A stretch of DNA of 64,000 nucleotides from Cyclobacteriaceae bacterium (GCA_016786585.1 JAEUUI010000030.1:1-64000); one strand, 5' to 3'. Shown: positions 26,801 through 37,060, counted from the first letter of the stretch. The notes: generated from the sequence alone by a model not told the origin. Made by a program: numbers and translations.

Positions 26801-27586
26801 ATGCGCCAGCTATTCTTTTTGATTTTTATATTAATCTTAACAAGTGTCGCAGTACGTGCCCAGGATAGTAGCGACTTTAAGAAAGAGACATTCGTTTCAA
26901 GCACGGGCTTCAACTTACCGTATCGCATCCTGTTTCCTGAGAATTACGATAAAAGCAAAAAGTATCCGGTAATGGTTTTCCTTCATGGCGCAGGTGAACG
27001 CGGCAATAATAATGAAAGTCAGCTAGTGCATGGTTCGAAGCTATTCCTTGATCCGGCAAACCGGAAGGCGTATCCGGCCATTGTTATTTTTCCGCAATGT
27101 CCGGCAGAAGGATATTGGTCGAGCGTAAAAATTGATCGCGAGAAACTTCCGCTTGAACTCGACTTCGATTATTCGCAACCGATCACTCCTGCCCTGCAGG
27201 CGGCTATTGAGCTTGTGAAAAAAGTTACCAAAGACGAAGCAGTTGATAAGAAACGTATTTACATCGCAGGGTTGTCTATGGGCGGTATGGGAACATTCGA
27301 AGCCGTGTATCGTTTCGCGAAACTATTTGCCGCAGCCGTGCCGATTTGTGGTGGTGGCGATGTTGACGCCTACGACAAACGCGTGGCAAAAGTACCGTTC
27401 CGTGTTTTCCATGGCGCAAAAGATGACGTGGTTGACCCACGATGCTCGCAGGCGATGGTTGAAAAACTCAAAACACTAAAAGTTGCCGTTCAGTACAAGG
27501 AATACCCGGAAGCAAACCACAACAGTTGGGACAGCGCCTTTGCTGAGCCTGATTTTTTAAGCTGGATGTTTACAAGAAGTCGGTAA
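26801..27586 (+). CDS. Secreted prolyl-oligopeptidase/phospholipase-type esterase
   Basis: This 261-residue exported serine hydrolase has a signal peptide ending VRAQ (about 1-21). The motif VFLHGAGERGNNNE is typical of the PHB-depolymerase/phospholipase-like esterases of Bacteroidota. The nucleophile is Ser159 in IAGLSMGGMGTF, with acid in FHGAKDDVVDP and His in PEANHNSWDSAF. It follows the preceding hydrolase by 2 bp, so the pair is translated together with one member inside and one outside the cell. The substrate is unknown. Confidence 0.85.
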   Translation: MRQLFFLIFILILTSVAVRAQDSSDFKKETFVSSTGFNLPYRILFPENYDKSKKYPVMVFLHGAGERGNNNESQLVHGSKLFLDPANRKAYPAIVIFPQCPAEGYWSSVKIDREKLPLELDFDYSQPITPALQAAIELVKKVTKDEAVDKKRIYIAGLSMGGMGTFEAVYRFAKLFAAAVPICGGGDVDAYDKRVAKVPFRVFHGAKDDVVDPRCSQAMVEKLKTLKVAVQYKEYPEANHNSWDSAFAEPDFLSWMFTRSR

Positions 27587-27588
27587 AA

Positions 27589-28782
27589 CTATTCCGCATG
27601 ATACTGATGAAGGGTGAAGTAGAACTTTGACCCTTCCATCGGCACGCTTTCAACCCACATCCGGCCACCATTCTTTTCAACAAACTCCTGGCTCACCAGC
27701 AAACCAAAGCCGGAGCCGCGTTCTCCGCTTGTTCCTTTCGTACTGGTTCGTTTATCCCAATTAAACATTTTACTCACCTGCAACTGGTCCATTCCTACAC
27801 CGGTATCCGCGATGCAGATTTCCGTCATAGTGTCAACCGCAGCATTGGAAATTGTGATACGGCCATGATTGGTAAACTTGTTGGCGTTCATCAACAGGTT
27901 TCGCAATACGGTGCGGAGCATGTGTTCATCAGCAAGCACCTGGCACGTTGTATCAACCAGGTTTTCGACTTCATTATTTTTCTTGTCGAACTGCTGCTGG
28001 TTATCGGCAATGATCTGATCCACAACATACCGCAGTGAAATAATTTTACGCTTGATGCCATTATGCTCAAACTGAGATGTTGCCCACTCCAGCAGGTTAC
28101 CCAGCAAGGAGTTGGCAGCCGTAAATCCTTGTCTGACTTCCGGAAGCTTGGCTTTGAATTCCTCCGGCGGAAGGTCATACTTCTCAGAAAGTTCAAGTAA
28201 GCCGTATAATGACGTAAGCGGACTTCTTAAATCATGCCCGATAACCGAAAGCAATTTCCGGTGTGTATCATTAAGCCGTTCGAGTTCGAATACCTTTTTA
28301 CGAAGCTCCATCTGTTTAATCACTTGCTTCGACAGTACTTGCAATGCAAACAGTTGATGTGGTAACAAATTTTTAGGCTTTGTGTCTATTACGCACAACG
28401 TTCCAATGTTATATCCATCTGGCGTAACCAGGGGCATGCCGGCATAAAACCTGATATCCGGATTCCCGGTAACCAGCGGGTTGTCGTGAAAGCGATCATC
28501 TTTGCTCGCATCCGGCACAATCATCACCGAGTCCTGATTGATCACGTGTGAACAAAACGCGATATCGCGCGAGGTTTCAGGAGTGTCGAGGCCAACTTTT
28601 GCCTTAAACCATTGGCGGGCTTCGTCAATTAGTGTTACGGTTGATATGGAAGTTTCACAAATGATCGATGCTAGCTCAGCAATCTCATCGAAATCGCGTT
28701 CAGCAGGTGTGTCGAGTATATGATATTCATTTAAGGCGTTTAGCCGTTCCTGCTCATTCGCAGGTTTCGGAGCTATTTTCAT
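27589..28782 (-). CDS. GAF-domain sensor histidine kinase
   Basis: This is a soluble two-component sensor of ~397 residues from ATG 28782. A GAF domain (about 20-150) begins with LNALNEYHILDTPAERDFDE. A HisKA helix follows with phospho-acceptor His183 in VIGHDLRSPLTSL, then an HATPase domain with N-box NLLMNANKFT, G1 DTGVGM and G2 GSGFGLLV. There is no membrane segment, so the signal is probably intracellular. No response regulator is adjacent, making it an orphan. The frame extends 17 codons upstream (28833) through Cys/Leu-rich text unlikely to be translated. Confidence 0.88.
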   Translation of the reverse strand: MKIAPKPANEQERLNALNEYHILDTPAERDFDEIAELASIICETSISTVTLIDEARQWFKAKVGLDTPETSRDIAFCSHVINQDSVMIVPDASKDDRFHDNPLVTGNPDIRFYAGMPLVTPDGYNIGTLCVIDTKPKNLLPHQLFALQVLSKQVIKQMELRKKVFELERLNDTHRKLLSVIGHDLRSPLTSLYGLLELSEKYDLPPEEFKAKLPEVRQGFTAANSLLGNLLEWATSQFEHNGIKRKIISLRYVVDQIIADNQQQFDKKNNEVENLVDTTCQVLADEHMLRTVLRNLLMNANKFTNHGRITISNAAVDTMTEICIADTGVGMDQLQVSKMFNWDKRTSTKGTSGERGSGFGLLVSQEFVEKNGGRMWVESVPMEGSKFYFTLHQYHAE

Positions 28783-28905
28783 AAGTTTCACGCAAGGGTA
28801 AACCAAATAACGCAAGCAAAGCGGTAAACACAAGCAGAGTTCTGCGACTTCTTTAAATCATCGGGATAAATGCAAAAAACACTGTTAAAAAAGGGCAAAC
28901 CATAG

Positions 28906-28913
28906 TATTTTTG
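28906..28913 (+). promoter_or_regulatory. Possible -7 box of the purL promoter
   Basis: TATTTTTG matches TAnnTTTG, 26 bases before the purL ATG. The -33 position holds only a poor match (TGTT at 28883). No PurR-like or riboswitch structure was seen in the ~150 bp leader. Confidence 0.45.
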
Positions 28914-28939
28914 CTTTTCCGTTTAAGCCACTGCATTTC

Positions 28940-31900
28940 ATGATTCTTTTTTTCCGTTCAAATTCCAACACCGTTTATGCGGTTGGAACGCAACACCCTT
29001 TACAATCATCTGACATTGAGAAGCTTACCTGGCTTTTAGGGGGCGCGAAGCAGGTCGCAGAAAGCACGGTACCCGGGTCATTTATCGGGCCGCGCAAAGA
29101 GATGATTTCCCCCTGGAGTACCAACGCGGTTGAAATCACCCAGACGATGGGCATTTCCGGTATTTTCCGGATGGAAGAATTCTACGAAGTGACAGACGGT
29201 AACGCTGCGTTCGACCGCATGCTGCAGTTTCGCTATAACGGCCTTAATCAGGATTTATACACGATCGTCCACACGCCTGAACCAATTATCGGGATTGACG
29301 ACATTGCCGCTTATAATCAAAAAGAGGGTCTCGCGCTAAGCCAGGAAGAAGTTGACTATCTAAACGGTGTCAGCAAACAGCTTGGCCGCAAGCTTACGGA
29401 CAGCGAAGTGTTTGGTTTCTCTCAGGTAAACAGCGAGCACTGCCGCCACAAGATATTCAACGGAACATTTGTGATTGATGGTAAAGAAAAAGAGCTAACA
29501 CTTTTTCAACTGATCAAAAAGACGTCAAAGGAAAATCCGAACTACATCGTATCTGCATACAAAGACAACGTTGCCTTCATCAAAGGTCCGCGCGTTGAGC
29601 AGTTTGCGCCCGAGCGCCAGGATGTACCCGACTGGTTCAAGATCGAAGATTTCGATTCGGTAATTTCAGTAAAAGCCGAGACGCATAACTTCCCAACAAC
29701 CGTTGAACCTTTCAACGGAGCAGCTACCGGTGGTGGTGGCGAAATCCGCGACAGGCTTGCGGGTGGTAAGGGTTCGATTCCACTTTCCGGAACAGCAGTG
29801 TACATCACTTCCTATCCGCGATTGGAAGGTGGCAGACCATGGGAGAAAAAGTTTGCCGAGCGCAAATGGCTTTATCAAACACCCGCAGAGATTTTGATTA
29901 AAGCTTCCGATGGCGCCAGCGACTTTGGTAATAAATTCGGTCAGCCTTTGATTGGCGGAAGTGTTTTAACCTTTGAACACTTTGAAGGTGGAAAGAAATT
30001 AGGCTTCGACAAAGTGATCATGCTCGCTGGTGGTGTGGGCTACGGAAAAGAGAAGGACAGCAAGAAAGAACACTTAAAAGCCGGTGACAAGATCGTACTG
30101 ATGGGTGGCGACAATTATCGCATCGGTATGGGTGGCGCAGCGGTGTCATCTGTTACAACCGGTGAATTTGCCAATGCCCTCGAGTTGAATGCAGTTCAGC
30201 GATCCAATCCGGAAATGCAGAAGCGCGTAGCGAATGCCATTCGTGCGATGGTTGAATCGGCAGAGAATCCGATTGTATCCATTCACGATCATGGAGCAGG
30301 CGGACATCTTAACTGTTTTTCAGAATTATTGGAAGAAACCGGTGGTGTTATCGAGATTGACAAGTTGCCGGTGGGTGACTCTACCCTTTCCGACAAGGAA
30401 ATTATCAGCAACGAATCACAGGAACGGATGGGTATCGCGATTCATCCAAAAGATATCGATCTGCTCAAACGAATTTCTGAGCGCGAGCGTGCACCGATTT
30501 ATGTAGTGGGCACTGCCACGGGTGACGGTACGTTCAAATTCATTGACAACATTAAGAAAACAACACCGGTTGATCTGAAAATCAGCAACCTGTTCGGTTC
30601 CTCACCTAAGACCATTCTTCAGGATAAAACCATTCCCAATACGTTTGAAGATGTTCACTACGATGCGAACAAGTTTCAGGAATACCTCGAACAACTTCTG
30701 CAACTGGAAGCTGTTGCTTGCAAAGATTGGCTGACCAACAAAGTTGACCGGTGTGTTACAGGTCGCGTAGCAACGCAGCAAACGTGTGGTCCGATCCAGC
30801 TTCCGCTGAACAACGTGTCGGTAATGGCGCTTGACTTCATCAGCAACAAGGGGATTGCTACCGGTATCGGGCATGCACCCGGTGCAGCGCTGGTTAATCC
30901 GGCTGCCGGAAGCAAAATGGCAATCGCAGAAGCATTGCTCAACATCATCTGGGCACCGTTGACGCACGGGTTGAAAGGTGTTTCGCTTAGCGCGAACTGG
31001 ATGTGGCCTACCAAAACTGCCGGTGAGAATGCACGTTTGTATTCTGCCGTTGAAGCAGTAAGTGACTTTTCCTGCAAGCTTGGCATCAACGTACCAACGG
31101 GTAAAGACTCGCTGTCGATGACGCAAAAATACCCGAATGGTGAAACGGTCGATTCTCCGGGCACGGTAATTATCTCCGCTGTTGCGGAATGCAGTGATAT
31201 TCGTAAGACTGTATCGCCGGATCTCAAGCCGGTAACAGGAACATCATTACTTTATATCGATTTCTCGAACGATACTTTTAAACTTGGCGGAAGCAGCTTT
31301 GCGCAGATCGTCAACCAGCTTGGAACAGACGCTCCGACCATTACAGACGAAGCATATTTTATAAAAGCTTTCACAGCGGTACAGGAACTGATTAACAGCG
31401 ATAAAATTCTATCCGGTCATGATATTTCTTCCGGTGGATTGATCACTACCCTGCTCGAAATGTGCTTCCCGGTTCCGGGCGTTGGGTTAGAGGTTAGCTT
31501 GAATGAGCTTTCATCCGATCACACCAGAGCATTGTTCAGTGAAAATGCAGCGATTGTTATCCAGGTTGGCGATACAGCTGCCGTTCAGAGTTTGTTTCAA
31601 AAGAGCGGTGTGAAGTCGGTGGTGATTGGAAAGGTAGTCAACGAACGAAAACTCACGTTTACCGGCAGCGAACTGAAGCCGCTCAGTGTTGATGCCCTTC
31701 GCGAAAAGTGGTTTCATACATCTTACCTGCTCGACAAACTTCAACGTTCGAAAGGTCATGCTGAAAAACGCAGAGACAACATTTTCAAGCAAACACTTGA
31801 ATATAAGTTTCAACCGAAGTTTGACGGAAAGCTTTCAACCTACGGACTTGATCCGAAACGCAGAAAGCCAACGGGAATTAAAGCGGCTATCATCCGTGAG

Positions 31901-32626
31901 AAAGGTGTGAACAGTGATCGTGAGATGGCGTATGCACTGTATATGGCTGGCTTTGACGTAAAAGATGTTCACATGACCGACCTGATGACGGGTCGTGAGG
32001 ATCTTAGCGAAGTAAACCTGATTGTTTTTGTCGGTGGATTCTCGAACTCTGATGTGCTGGGTTCAGCAAAAGGCTGGGCCGGAGCATTCCTTTACAATCC
32101 CAAAGCAAAAGCGGCACTGGATAACTTTTACAAGCGCAACGACACATTAAGTCTCGGTGTCTGCAACGGTTGCCAGCTAATGATGGAAATGGGATTGCTG
32201 TATCCCGAGTGGAAAGAAAAGATGCACCACAACGGTTCCGGAAAATTTGAATGCTCATTTGTAAACGTGACGATCCCGAAAAACAACTCGGTGATGCTGA
32301 AGACTTATGAAGGCGCACAGATTGGAGTTTGGATGGCGCATGGAGAAGGTCAGTTTGTATTGCCAGCCGACAAATCGAAATATTCGGTAGCTGCCAGCTA
32401 CACATACGGTGAATACCCGGGCAATCCGAATGATTCAAACTTTGCCGTTGCAGCACTGAGCTCCAAAGATGGCCGGCACCTTGCTATTATGCCGCATATT
32501 GAACGCTCGCTATTCCCATGGAACTGGCCGCACTATCCTGCGAATCGCAAGACAGATGAAGTGGGGCCGTGGTTCGAAGCATTTGCGAACGCGCGCGATT
32601 GGATCAAATCTGTGAAAGGATTATAA
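28940..32626 (+). CDS. purL: Phosphoribosylformylglycinamidine synthase, single-chain form
   Basis: This enzyme makes FGAM from FGAR, ATP and glutamine, step four of de novo purine synthesis. At 1228 residues it is the long one-polypeptide type. It has an N-terminal domain and a synthetase core with QVNSEHCRHK near 167 and ETHNFPTTVEPFNGAATGGG near 240. A pseudo-repeat of the core follows, then a C-terminal class I glutamine amidotransferase with Cys in LGVCNGCQLM. It is not the split PurS/PurQ/PurL form. It stands alone, with no other pur genes nearby. Confidence 0.97.
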   Translation: MILFFRSNSNTVYAVGTQHPLQSSDIEKLTWLLGGAKQVAESTVPGSFIGPRKEMISPWSTNAVEITQTMGISGIFRMEEFYEVTDGNAAFDRMLQFRYNGLNQDLYTIVHTPEPIIGIDDIAAYNQKEGLALSQEEVDYLNGVSKQLGRKLTDSEVFGFSQVNSEHCRHKIFNGTFVIDGKEKELTLFQLIKKTSKENPNYIVSAYKDNVAFIKGPRVEQFAPERQDVPDWFKIEDFDSVISVKAETHNFPTTVEPFNGAATGGGGEIRDRLAGGKGSIPLSGTAVYITSYPRLEGGRPWEKKFAERKWLYQTPAEILIKASDGASDFGNKFGQPLIGGSVLTFEHFEGGKKLGFDKVIMLAGGVGYGKEKDSKKEHLKAGDKIVLMGGDNYRIGMGGAAVSSVTTGEFANALELNAVQRSNPEMQKRVANAIRAMVESAENPIVSIHDHGAGGHLNCFSELLEETGGVIEIDKLPVGDSTLSDKEIISNESQERMGIAIHPKDIDLLKRISERERAPIYVVGTATGDGTFKFIDNIKKTTPVDLKISNLFGSSPKTILQDKTIPNTFEDVHYDANKFQEYLEQLLQLEAVACKDWLTNKVDRCVTGRVATQQTCGPIQLPLNNVSVMALDFISNKGIATGIGHAPGAALVNPAAGSKMAIAEALLNIIWAPLTHGLKGVSLSANWMWPTKTAGENARLYSAVEAVSDFSCKLGINVPTGKDSLSMTQKYPNGETVDSPGTVIISAVAECSDIRKTVSPDLKPVTGTSLLYIDFSNDTFKLGGSSFAQIVNQLGTDAPTITDEAYFIKAFTAVQELINSDKILSGHDISSGGLITTLLEMCFPVPGVGLEVSLNELSSDHTRALFSENAAIVIQVGDTAAVQSLFQKSGVKSVVIGKVVNERKLTFTGSELKPLSVDALREKWFHTSYLLDKLQRSKGHAEKRRDNIFKQTLEYKFQPKFDGKLSTYGLDPKRRKPTGIKAAIIREKGVNSDREMAYALYMAGFDVKDVHMTDLMTGREDLSEVNLIVFVGGFSNSDVLGSAKGWAGAFLYNPKAKAALDNFYKRNDTLSLGVCNGCQLMMEMGLLYPEWKEKMHHNGSGKFECSFVNVTIPKNNSVMLKTYEGAQIGVWMAHGEGQFVLPADKSKYSVAASYTYGEYPGNPNDSNFAVAALSSKDGRHLAIMPHIERSLFPWNWPHYPANRKTDEVGPWFEAFANARDWIKSVKGL

Positions 32627-32927
32627 AATCCACTTCGGTTAAACCGCAAGTATCAGGTCGGAAGTATAAAGTCTGCATGCGATTTTTGCTGCGTAATGAT
32701 CCCGCACACGGAACTAATGCCAGCGCAAATCCGGAAAATGATCCGGAACAAAAACATTACCCTTGCCGGTAACGTTAGGTTAAAGATTTACGGATTACTG
32801 AATTGTGCTTCGGGTAAACGGATGAAAACCTCTAACCGGGTTTTCTTTTCATCTGTAAAGGATGCGCACATGAACAACTTTCGTCCGTGCGGACATTGCA
32901 TGTCAACCGAATATAAACTTTGGAAAA
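32627..32927. other. 301-bp stretch between purL and the AlkB gene, no gene seen
   Basis: Short open frames here have no conserved features or plausible starts. No hairpin with a T run was found after purL and no repeat of the 40-kb type is present. It probably contains the AlkB promoter: TATAAACTTTGG close to the ATG is one base too long for TAnnTTTG. Confidence 0.5.
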
Positions 32928-33545
32928 ATGAATTTATTCAGCAGCGACAGCAACGTTAACCTCCTCCCCTTTGACGGAATCGTGCGGTACTTCGGGAGCG
33001 TGTTTTCACCGGCAGATGCTGATGCTTACTTCGAATGCTTATGGAATACAATCGAATGGCGCAACGATGAAGCCAACAGGTTCGGGCGACATATCATTAC
33101 AAAGCGTAAAGTAGCTTGGTATGGCGATGCAAATTATCACTACACGTATTCAAATGCCACCAAGCTCGCCTTACCGTGGACAAAAGAACTGCTTGAGTTA
33201 AAGAGAGTCAGCGAAGAAAAAACGGGAGCTACCTACAACTCGTGTCTGCTTAATCTTTATCACGATGGCAGCGAAGGAATGGCCTGGCATAGCGATGACG
33301 AGAAAATGCTGGCGAAAGATTCAAGCATTGCATCGCTAACCTTTGGCGCAGAACGCAAATTCGCCTTCCGGCATAAAACCGAAGATCAAAAAGTCGAATT
33401 GGTCCTTGAGCATGGCAGCTTGCTGGAGATGGCGGGCACCACACAGGCGCGCTGGCTGCACCGGCTTCCGCCTACCAAAAAAGTTACACGTCCACGGATC
33501 AATCTCACGTTCAGGAAGATGGATATTAAAGAATCGTTACGCTGA
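32928..33545 (+). CDS. AlkB-family 2-oxoglutarate/Fe(II) dioxygenase
   Basis: This 205-residue oxidative demethylase resembles the AlkB/ALKBH2-like group that repairs alkylated bases. The iron ligands His121 and Asp123 (AWHSDDE) and His178 (RWLHRLP) are intact. The 2-oxoglutarate-binding arginines are in TRPRINLTFR (190, 196). The substrate-side loop contains ATYNSCLLNLYHDGSEGMAW, typical of the family. With the ligase cassette 1.5 kb downstream, this adds to a DNA-repair flavour on this strand, although an SDR gene lies between. Confidence 0.92.
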   Translation: MNLFSSDSNVNLLPFDGIVRYFGSVFSPADADAYFECLWNTIEWRNDEANRFGRHIITKRKVAWYGDANYHYTYSNATKLALPWTKELLELKRVSEEKTGATYNSCLLNLYHDGSEGMAWHSDDEKMLAKDSSIASLTFGAERKFAFRHKTEDQKVELVLEHGSLLEMAGTTQARWLHRLPPTKKVTRPRINLTFRKMDIKESLR

Positions 33546-33619
33546 ACTTCCCTCCACACACCCTTGTTTAAAAGGCAATAATTTTCAATCCTTATCGTCT
33601 TTTAAACCAAAAAAAAATC

Positions 33620-34384
33620 ATGACCTCTTCTAAAATAGCATTGATCACAGGCGGCAGTCGCGGCCTTGGCGAAAATATGGCCATCGCGTTAGCCAAAAAA
33701 GGACACGACATCATCATCACGTATAATTCCCAAAAAGAAAAAGCTGACGCTGTAGTAAAACAGGTTGAAGCAACTGGCCGAAAAGCTGCAGCGTTGCAGT
33801 TCGATGCGTCTCAGCCGGGATCAATCAAGAAGTTTATCACTGAACTAAAATCAATTTTGACAAAAAGCTTTGGCCGAGACAAGTTTGATTTTCTCATCAA
33901 CAATGCCGGCATTGGTGCCACCATCCCGTTCGAAAAATCAAGTGAAGCCGACTTTGATAGCTTCATGAACATTCATTTCAAAAGTGTTTACTTCCTCACG
34001 CAGCAAGCCTTGCCAGTGATGAACGATGGCGGAAGAATTATCAACATCTCCAGCGGTACAACACGATTTGTCAATCCCGGCTACTCAATCTACGCTTCCA
34101 TGAAGGGAGCCATTGAAGTGTTAACGCGTTACATCGCGAAAGAGATAGGCTCTCGTAAAATTACCGTTAACGTAGTAGCCCCCGGACCAGTAGAAACCGA
34201 TTTTAATAATGCGGGCATTCGCAATGCACCTGCTGAACGCAGAAACATGCTAGCCGCAAACACGGCTCTTGGTCGTATTGGTCAGCCCGATGACATCGGT
34301 GGTGTCGTTGCATTCCTGTGTTCCGATGAAGCGGGCTGGGTTAACGGTCAGCGGATTGAAGCCTCGGGCGGAATTAACCTGTAA
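33620..34384 (+). CDS. Short-chain dehydrogenase/reductase
   Basis: This 254-residue classical SDR oxidoreductase has the dinucleotide-binding motif TGGSRGLG at 10-17, NNAG at 94-97, catalytic Ser144/145 and YASMK with Tyr158 and Lys162. The ending GWVNGQRIEASGGINL is common among FabG-like enzymes. The coenzyme is probably NADP(H), judging from the basic loop. The substrate cannot be inferred. A strong terminator follows, so it is separate from the exonuclease gene downstream. Confidence 0.9.
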   Translation: MTSSKIALITGGSRGLGENMAIALAKKGHDIIITYNSQKEKADAVVKQVEATGRKAAALQFDASQPGSIKKFITELKSILTKSFGRDKFDFLINNAGIGATIPFEKSSEADFDSFMNIHFKSVYFLTQQALPVMNDGGRIINISSGTTRFVNPGYSIYASMKGAIEVLTRYIAKEIGSRKITVNVVAPGPVETDFNNAGIRNAPAERRNMLAANTALGRIGQPDDIGGVVAFLCSDEAGWVNGQRIEASGGINL

Positions 34385-34404
34385 AGGCTTTTAACATTTT
34401 CAGC

Positions 34405-34438
34405 AAAAAACGTGTTAGTAATCTGGCACGTTTTTTTT
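34405..34438 (+). terminator. Terminator after the SDR gene
   Basis: AAAAAACGTG (34405-34414) pairs with CACGTTTTTT (34427-34436) around a 12-base loop, with Ts continuing. It isolates the SDR from the DNA ligase cassette, which starts 14 bp later. Confidence 0.85.
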
Positions 34439-34451
34439 ACTGCCTTCTTAC

Positions 34452-35471
34452 ATGGCTGACCTGCTCACGTTCACATCGTCAAGTATATATTGTGCTGCGG
34501 CCAATGTACATATCGATCCATGGAAGCCGGTGGACTTTGCCATTATCACCCATGCGCACAGCGATCATGCGAAGCCGGGCTGTAAGCATTACCTCGCCCA
34601 CAAACATTCCGAAAGCATTTTAAAGCTCCGACTGGGTGAAAATATCTCCCTCCAGACCGTGGAGTATGGCGAGAAATTTTCCATCAACGGGGTTCAGTTT
34701 TCATTGCATCCTGCCGGGCATGTCATCGGTTCTGCACAAATCCGGGTTGAGTACAAAGGTGAGGTATGGGTAGCGAGCGGGGATTATAAAGTTCAGGACG
34801 ATCATTTCTCAGCTGCCTTCGAACCGGTTAAGTGCCATACATTCATTACCGAGTCAACGTTTGGGTTGCCGATTTATAAATGGCGTCCGCAACACGAAGT
34901 AATGACTGACATTCGCGAATGGTGGAAAGAAAATCAGATCCTCGGAAAGGCAAGCGTACTCATGGGCTATGCGCTTGGCAAGATGCAGCGCATGGTAAAA
35001 AATCTTCAGCCGTTTGACAATAAAGTTTTCGCGCATGGTGCGATCTTCAACGTGAACGAACGTTTACGGGCTGCCGGATTTGATCTGCCATACATTCCGC
35101 GCGTTACTGCAGACATCGATAAAAAAGAATATCGCGGTGCATTAATACTCGGAACATCTTCATCACTCAATACTCCATGGTTAAAGAAATTTGAGCCCTA
35201 CTCCACCGGATACTGTTCAGGCTGGATGGCCGTTCGCGGAGCGAAGAATCGAAGGTCAGTCGACCGCGGGTTTGTATTATCCGATCATGCCGACTGGAAT
35301 GAGCTTAACTGGGTAATTGCCGAAACAGGTGCAGAGCGGGTATACGTTACCCACGGTTACACCGATACGTTCGCGCGATGGCTGAACGAAAAAGGTATTG
35401 AAGCGCACGAGGTAAAAACCAAGTATGGCGATGAAGAAGAAGACGTGTTACCGGAGGAAGTTGCCGCATGA
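34452..35471 (+). CDS. Ligase-associated DNA exonuclease, MBL fold
   Basis: This 339-residue metallo-beta-lactamase/beta-CASP-type nuclease has the metal motif ITHAHSDHA with His34, His36, Asp38 and His39, a further ligand in HPAGHVIGSAQ and an Asp in WVASGDYK. The C-terminal half includes FVLSDHADW and VYVTHGYTD. It is akin to the SNM1/Artemis-like exonucleases encoded next to bacterial ATP-dependent ligases. Its stop overlaps the ligase start by four bases (ATGA), so the two are translationally coupled. It is the first gene of a four-gene operon. Confidence 0.92.
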   Translation: MADLLTFTSSSIYCAAANVHIDPWKPVDFAIITHAHSDHAKPGCKHYLAHKHSESILKLRLGENISLQTVEYGEKFSINGVQFSLHPAGHVIGSAQIRVEYKGEVWVASGDYKVQDDHFSAAFEPVKCHTFITESTFGLPIYKWRPQHEVMTDIREWWKENQILGKASVLMGYALGKMQRMVKNLQPFDNKVFAHGAIFNVNERLRAAGFDLPYIPRVTADIDKKEYRGALILGTSSSLNTPWLKKFEPYSTGYCSGWMAVRGAKNRRSVDRGFVLSDHADWNELNWVIAETGAERVYVTHGYTDTFARWLNEKGIEAHEVKTKYGDEEEDVLPEEVAA

Positions 35472-37060
35472 GACGATTCACAAACCTCTTCCTTCAGCTT
35501 GACCGCACAACCAAAACCAACGAAAAAGTTGAGTTGCTGAAAGCATATTTTTTATCCGCTCCGGAAGAAGATAAAATCTGGGCGCTCGCACTATTCACCG
35601 GAAGACGTCCGCCTCGCCCGGTCAAAAGTTCGCAGGTTCAGGAGTGGGCACTTGAGCAGGCTGGCATTCCGCAATGGCTCTATCGTGAAAGCTACAGCAG
35701 CGTGGGCGATATGGCAGAAACAATCTCACTGTTGTTACCCGCATCCGAATCAACATCTGAAAAAACACTGAACGAATGGTTCAGAGATTTCATCGCGGTC
35801 GCGAAAAAAACTGATGAAGAAAAGAAGTCATTTCTGATTAACGCCTGGAAAACACTTTCACCCTACGAAATTTTTGTTTTTAATAAGCTGATGATGGGCA
35901 GCTTCCGCATCGGTGTATCGCAAACGCTGGTAATTCGTGCAGTAAGCGAAGCAACCAACCAGGAAGCTGCCGTTGTCACACATCGTGTAATGGGAAATTG
36001 GGATCCCACCGAAACAACTTTTCAGGAGTTGATTCATGCCGAGAACCTGGCGGATCAGCACTCAAAGCCTTACCCGTTTTATCTCGCGTACGCAATCGAA
36101 GATGAGCTTGACGAACTCGGTGAGCCCAACGAATGGTTTGCCGAATGGAAATGGGACGGCATTCGTGCACAGCTTATTTATCGCAACAAAGAACTTTACA
36201 TCTGGTCGCGGGGTGAAGAACTTGTTACGGATAAATTCCCGGAGCTTCATGCATTCGCGGATTTTTTACCGGACGGCACCGTGATCGATGGAGAGATTCT
36301 GTGTTTCAGTAACGAACGTCCACTCCCATTCAATGTTTTACAGACGCGGATTGGAAGAAAAAATGTAACAAAAAAAATTCTGCAGGAAGCACCCGTTGCG
36401 CTGATCGCGTACGATTTGCTGGAACTGAATGGAGCCGATATCCGCAAGCAACCGCAGGAATTTCGAAGACGTGAACTTGAGAAACTTTATAACAACACAC
36501 AGAAACAGGAAGCCTTTCGTTTGTCGCGCCTGATCGACTTTAAACAATGGGACGATCTGAAAACTCTTCACAAGCAGTCGCGCGAAAATGTAGCCGAAGG
36601 GTTTATGATCAAACGTAAAGCTGCTGCGTATCAAACAGGCCGAAAAAAAGGTGACTGGTGGAAGTGGAAAGTTGATCCGTTAAGTGTGGACGCGGTATTG
36701 ATTTATGCGCAGAAAGGCAGTGGCCGCAGAGCTGAACTTTACACCGACTATACATTTGCCGTGTGGGATCAGGGTAAACTTATTCCTTTTGCAAAGGCAT
36801 ACTCCGGCTTGACAGATGCTGAGATCAGGCGGGTGGATCATTTCGTGAAGAACAACACCATCGAAAAATTCGGTCCGGTTCGAACGGTAAAACCCAAACT
36901 GGTGTTTGAAATCGGATTTGAGGGGATCAATGCTTCTACCCGGCACAAGTCGGGCATTGCCGTTCGCTTTCCGCGGATGCTCCGCTGGCGCGAGGATAAA
37001 CCTGTTGAAGAAGCCGATACACTCGACAACCTCCGACAAATTCTGTCGCAATACCGGTAA
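35468..37060 (+). CDS. ATP-dependent DNA ligase
   Basis: This 530-residue ligase seals nicks through an adenylated lysine. An N-terminal DNA-binding domain (about 1-200) resembles eukaryotic ligase I and archaeal ligases. The adenylation domain has nucleophile Lys228 in EWKWDGIRAQ (motif I), GEILCF (motif III region) and EGFMIKRK (motif IV). The OB domain ends in RFPRMLRWREDKP. It is additional to the NAD-dependent LigA expected elsewhere. Neighbours mark it as the ligase of the ligase-associated repair cassette, not LigD of end joining: no primase domain or Ku is present. Confidence 0.95.
   Translation: MRRFTNLFLQLDRTTKTNEKVELLKAYFLSAPEEDKIWALALFTGRRPPRPVKSSQVQEWALEQAGIPQWLYRESYSSVGDMAETISLLLPASESTSEKTLNEWFRDFIAVAKKTDEEKKSFLINAWKTLSPYEIFVFNKLMMGSFRIGVSQTLVIRAVSEATNQEAAVVTHRVMGNWDPTETTFQELIHAENLADQHSKPYPFYLAYAIEDELDELGEPNEWFAEWKWDGIRAQLIYRNKELYIWSRGEELVTDKFPELHAFADFLPDGTVIDGEILCFSNERPLPFNVLQTRIGRKNVTKKILQEAPVALIAYDLLELNGADIRKQPQEFRRRELEKLYNNTQKQEAFRLSRLIDFKQWDDLKTLHKQSRENVAEGFMIKRKAAAYQTGRKKGDWWKWKVDPLSVDAVLIYAQKGSGRRAELYTDYTFAVWDQGKLIPFAKAYSGLTDAEIRRVDHFVKNNTIEKFGPVRTVKPKLVFEIGFEGINASTRHKSGIAVRFPRMLRWREDKPVEEADTLDNLRQILSQYR

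Noticed and set aside
28783-28833. N-terminal extension of the GAF histidine kinase
   Set aside because: The 17 added residues are Cys/Leu/Tyr-rich and unlike GAF proteins; ATG 28782 gives a normal N-terminus.
30602-31227. Two minus-strand frames (174 and 183 codons) inside purL
   Set aside because: They overlap each other in different frames and are antisense to the purL synthetase core.
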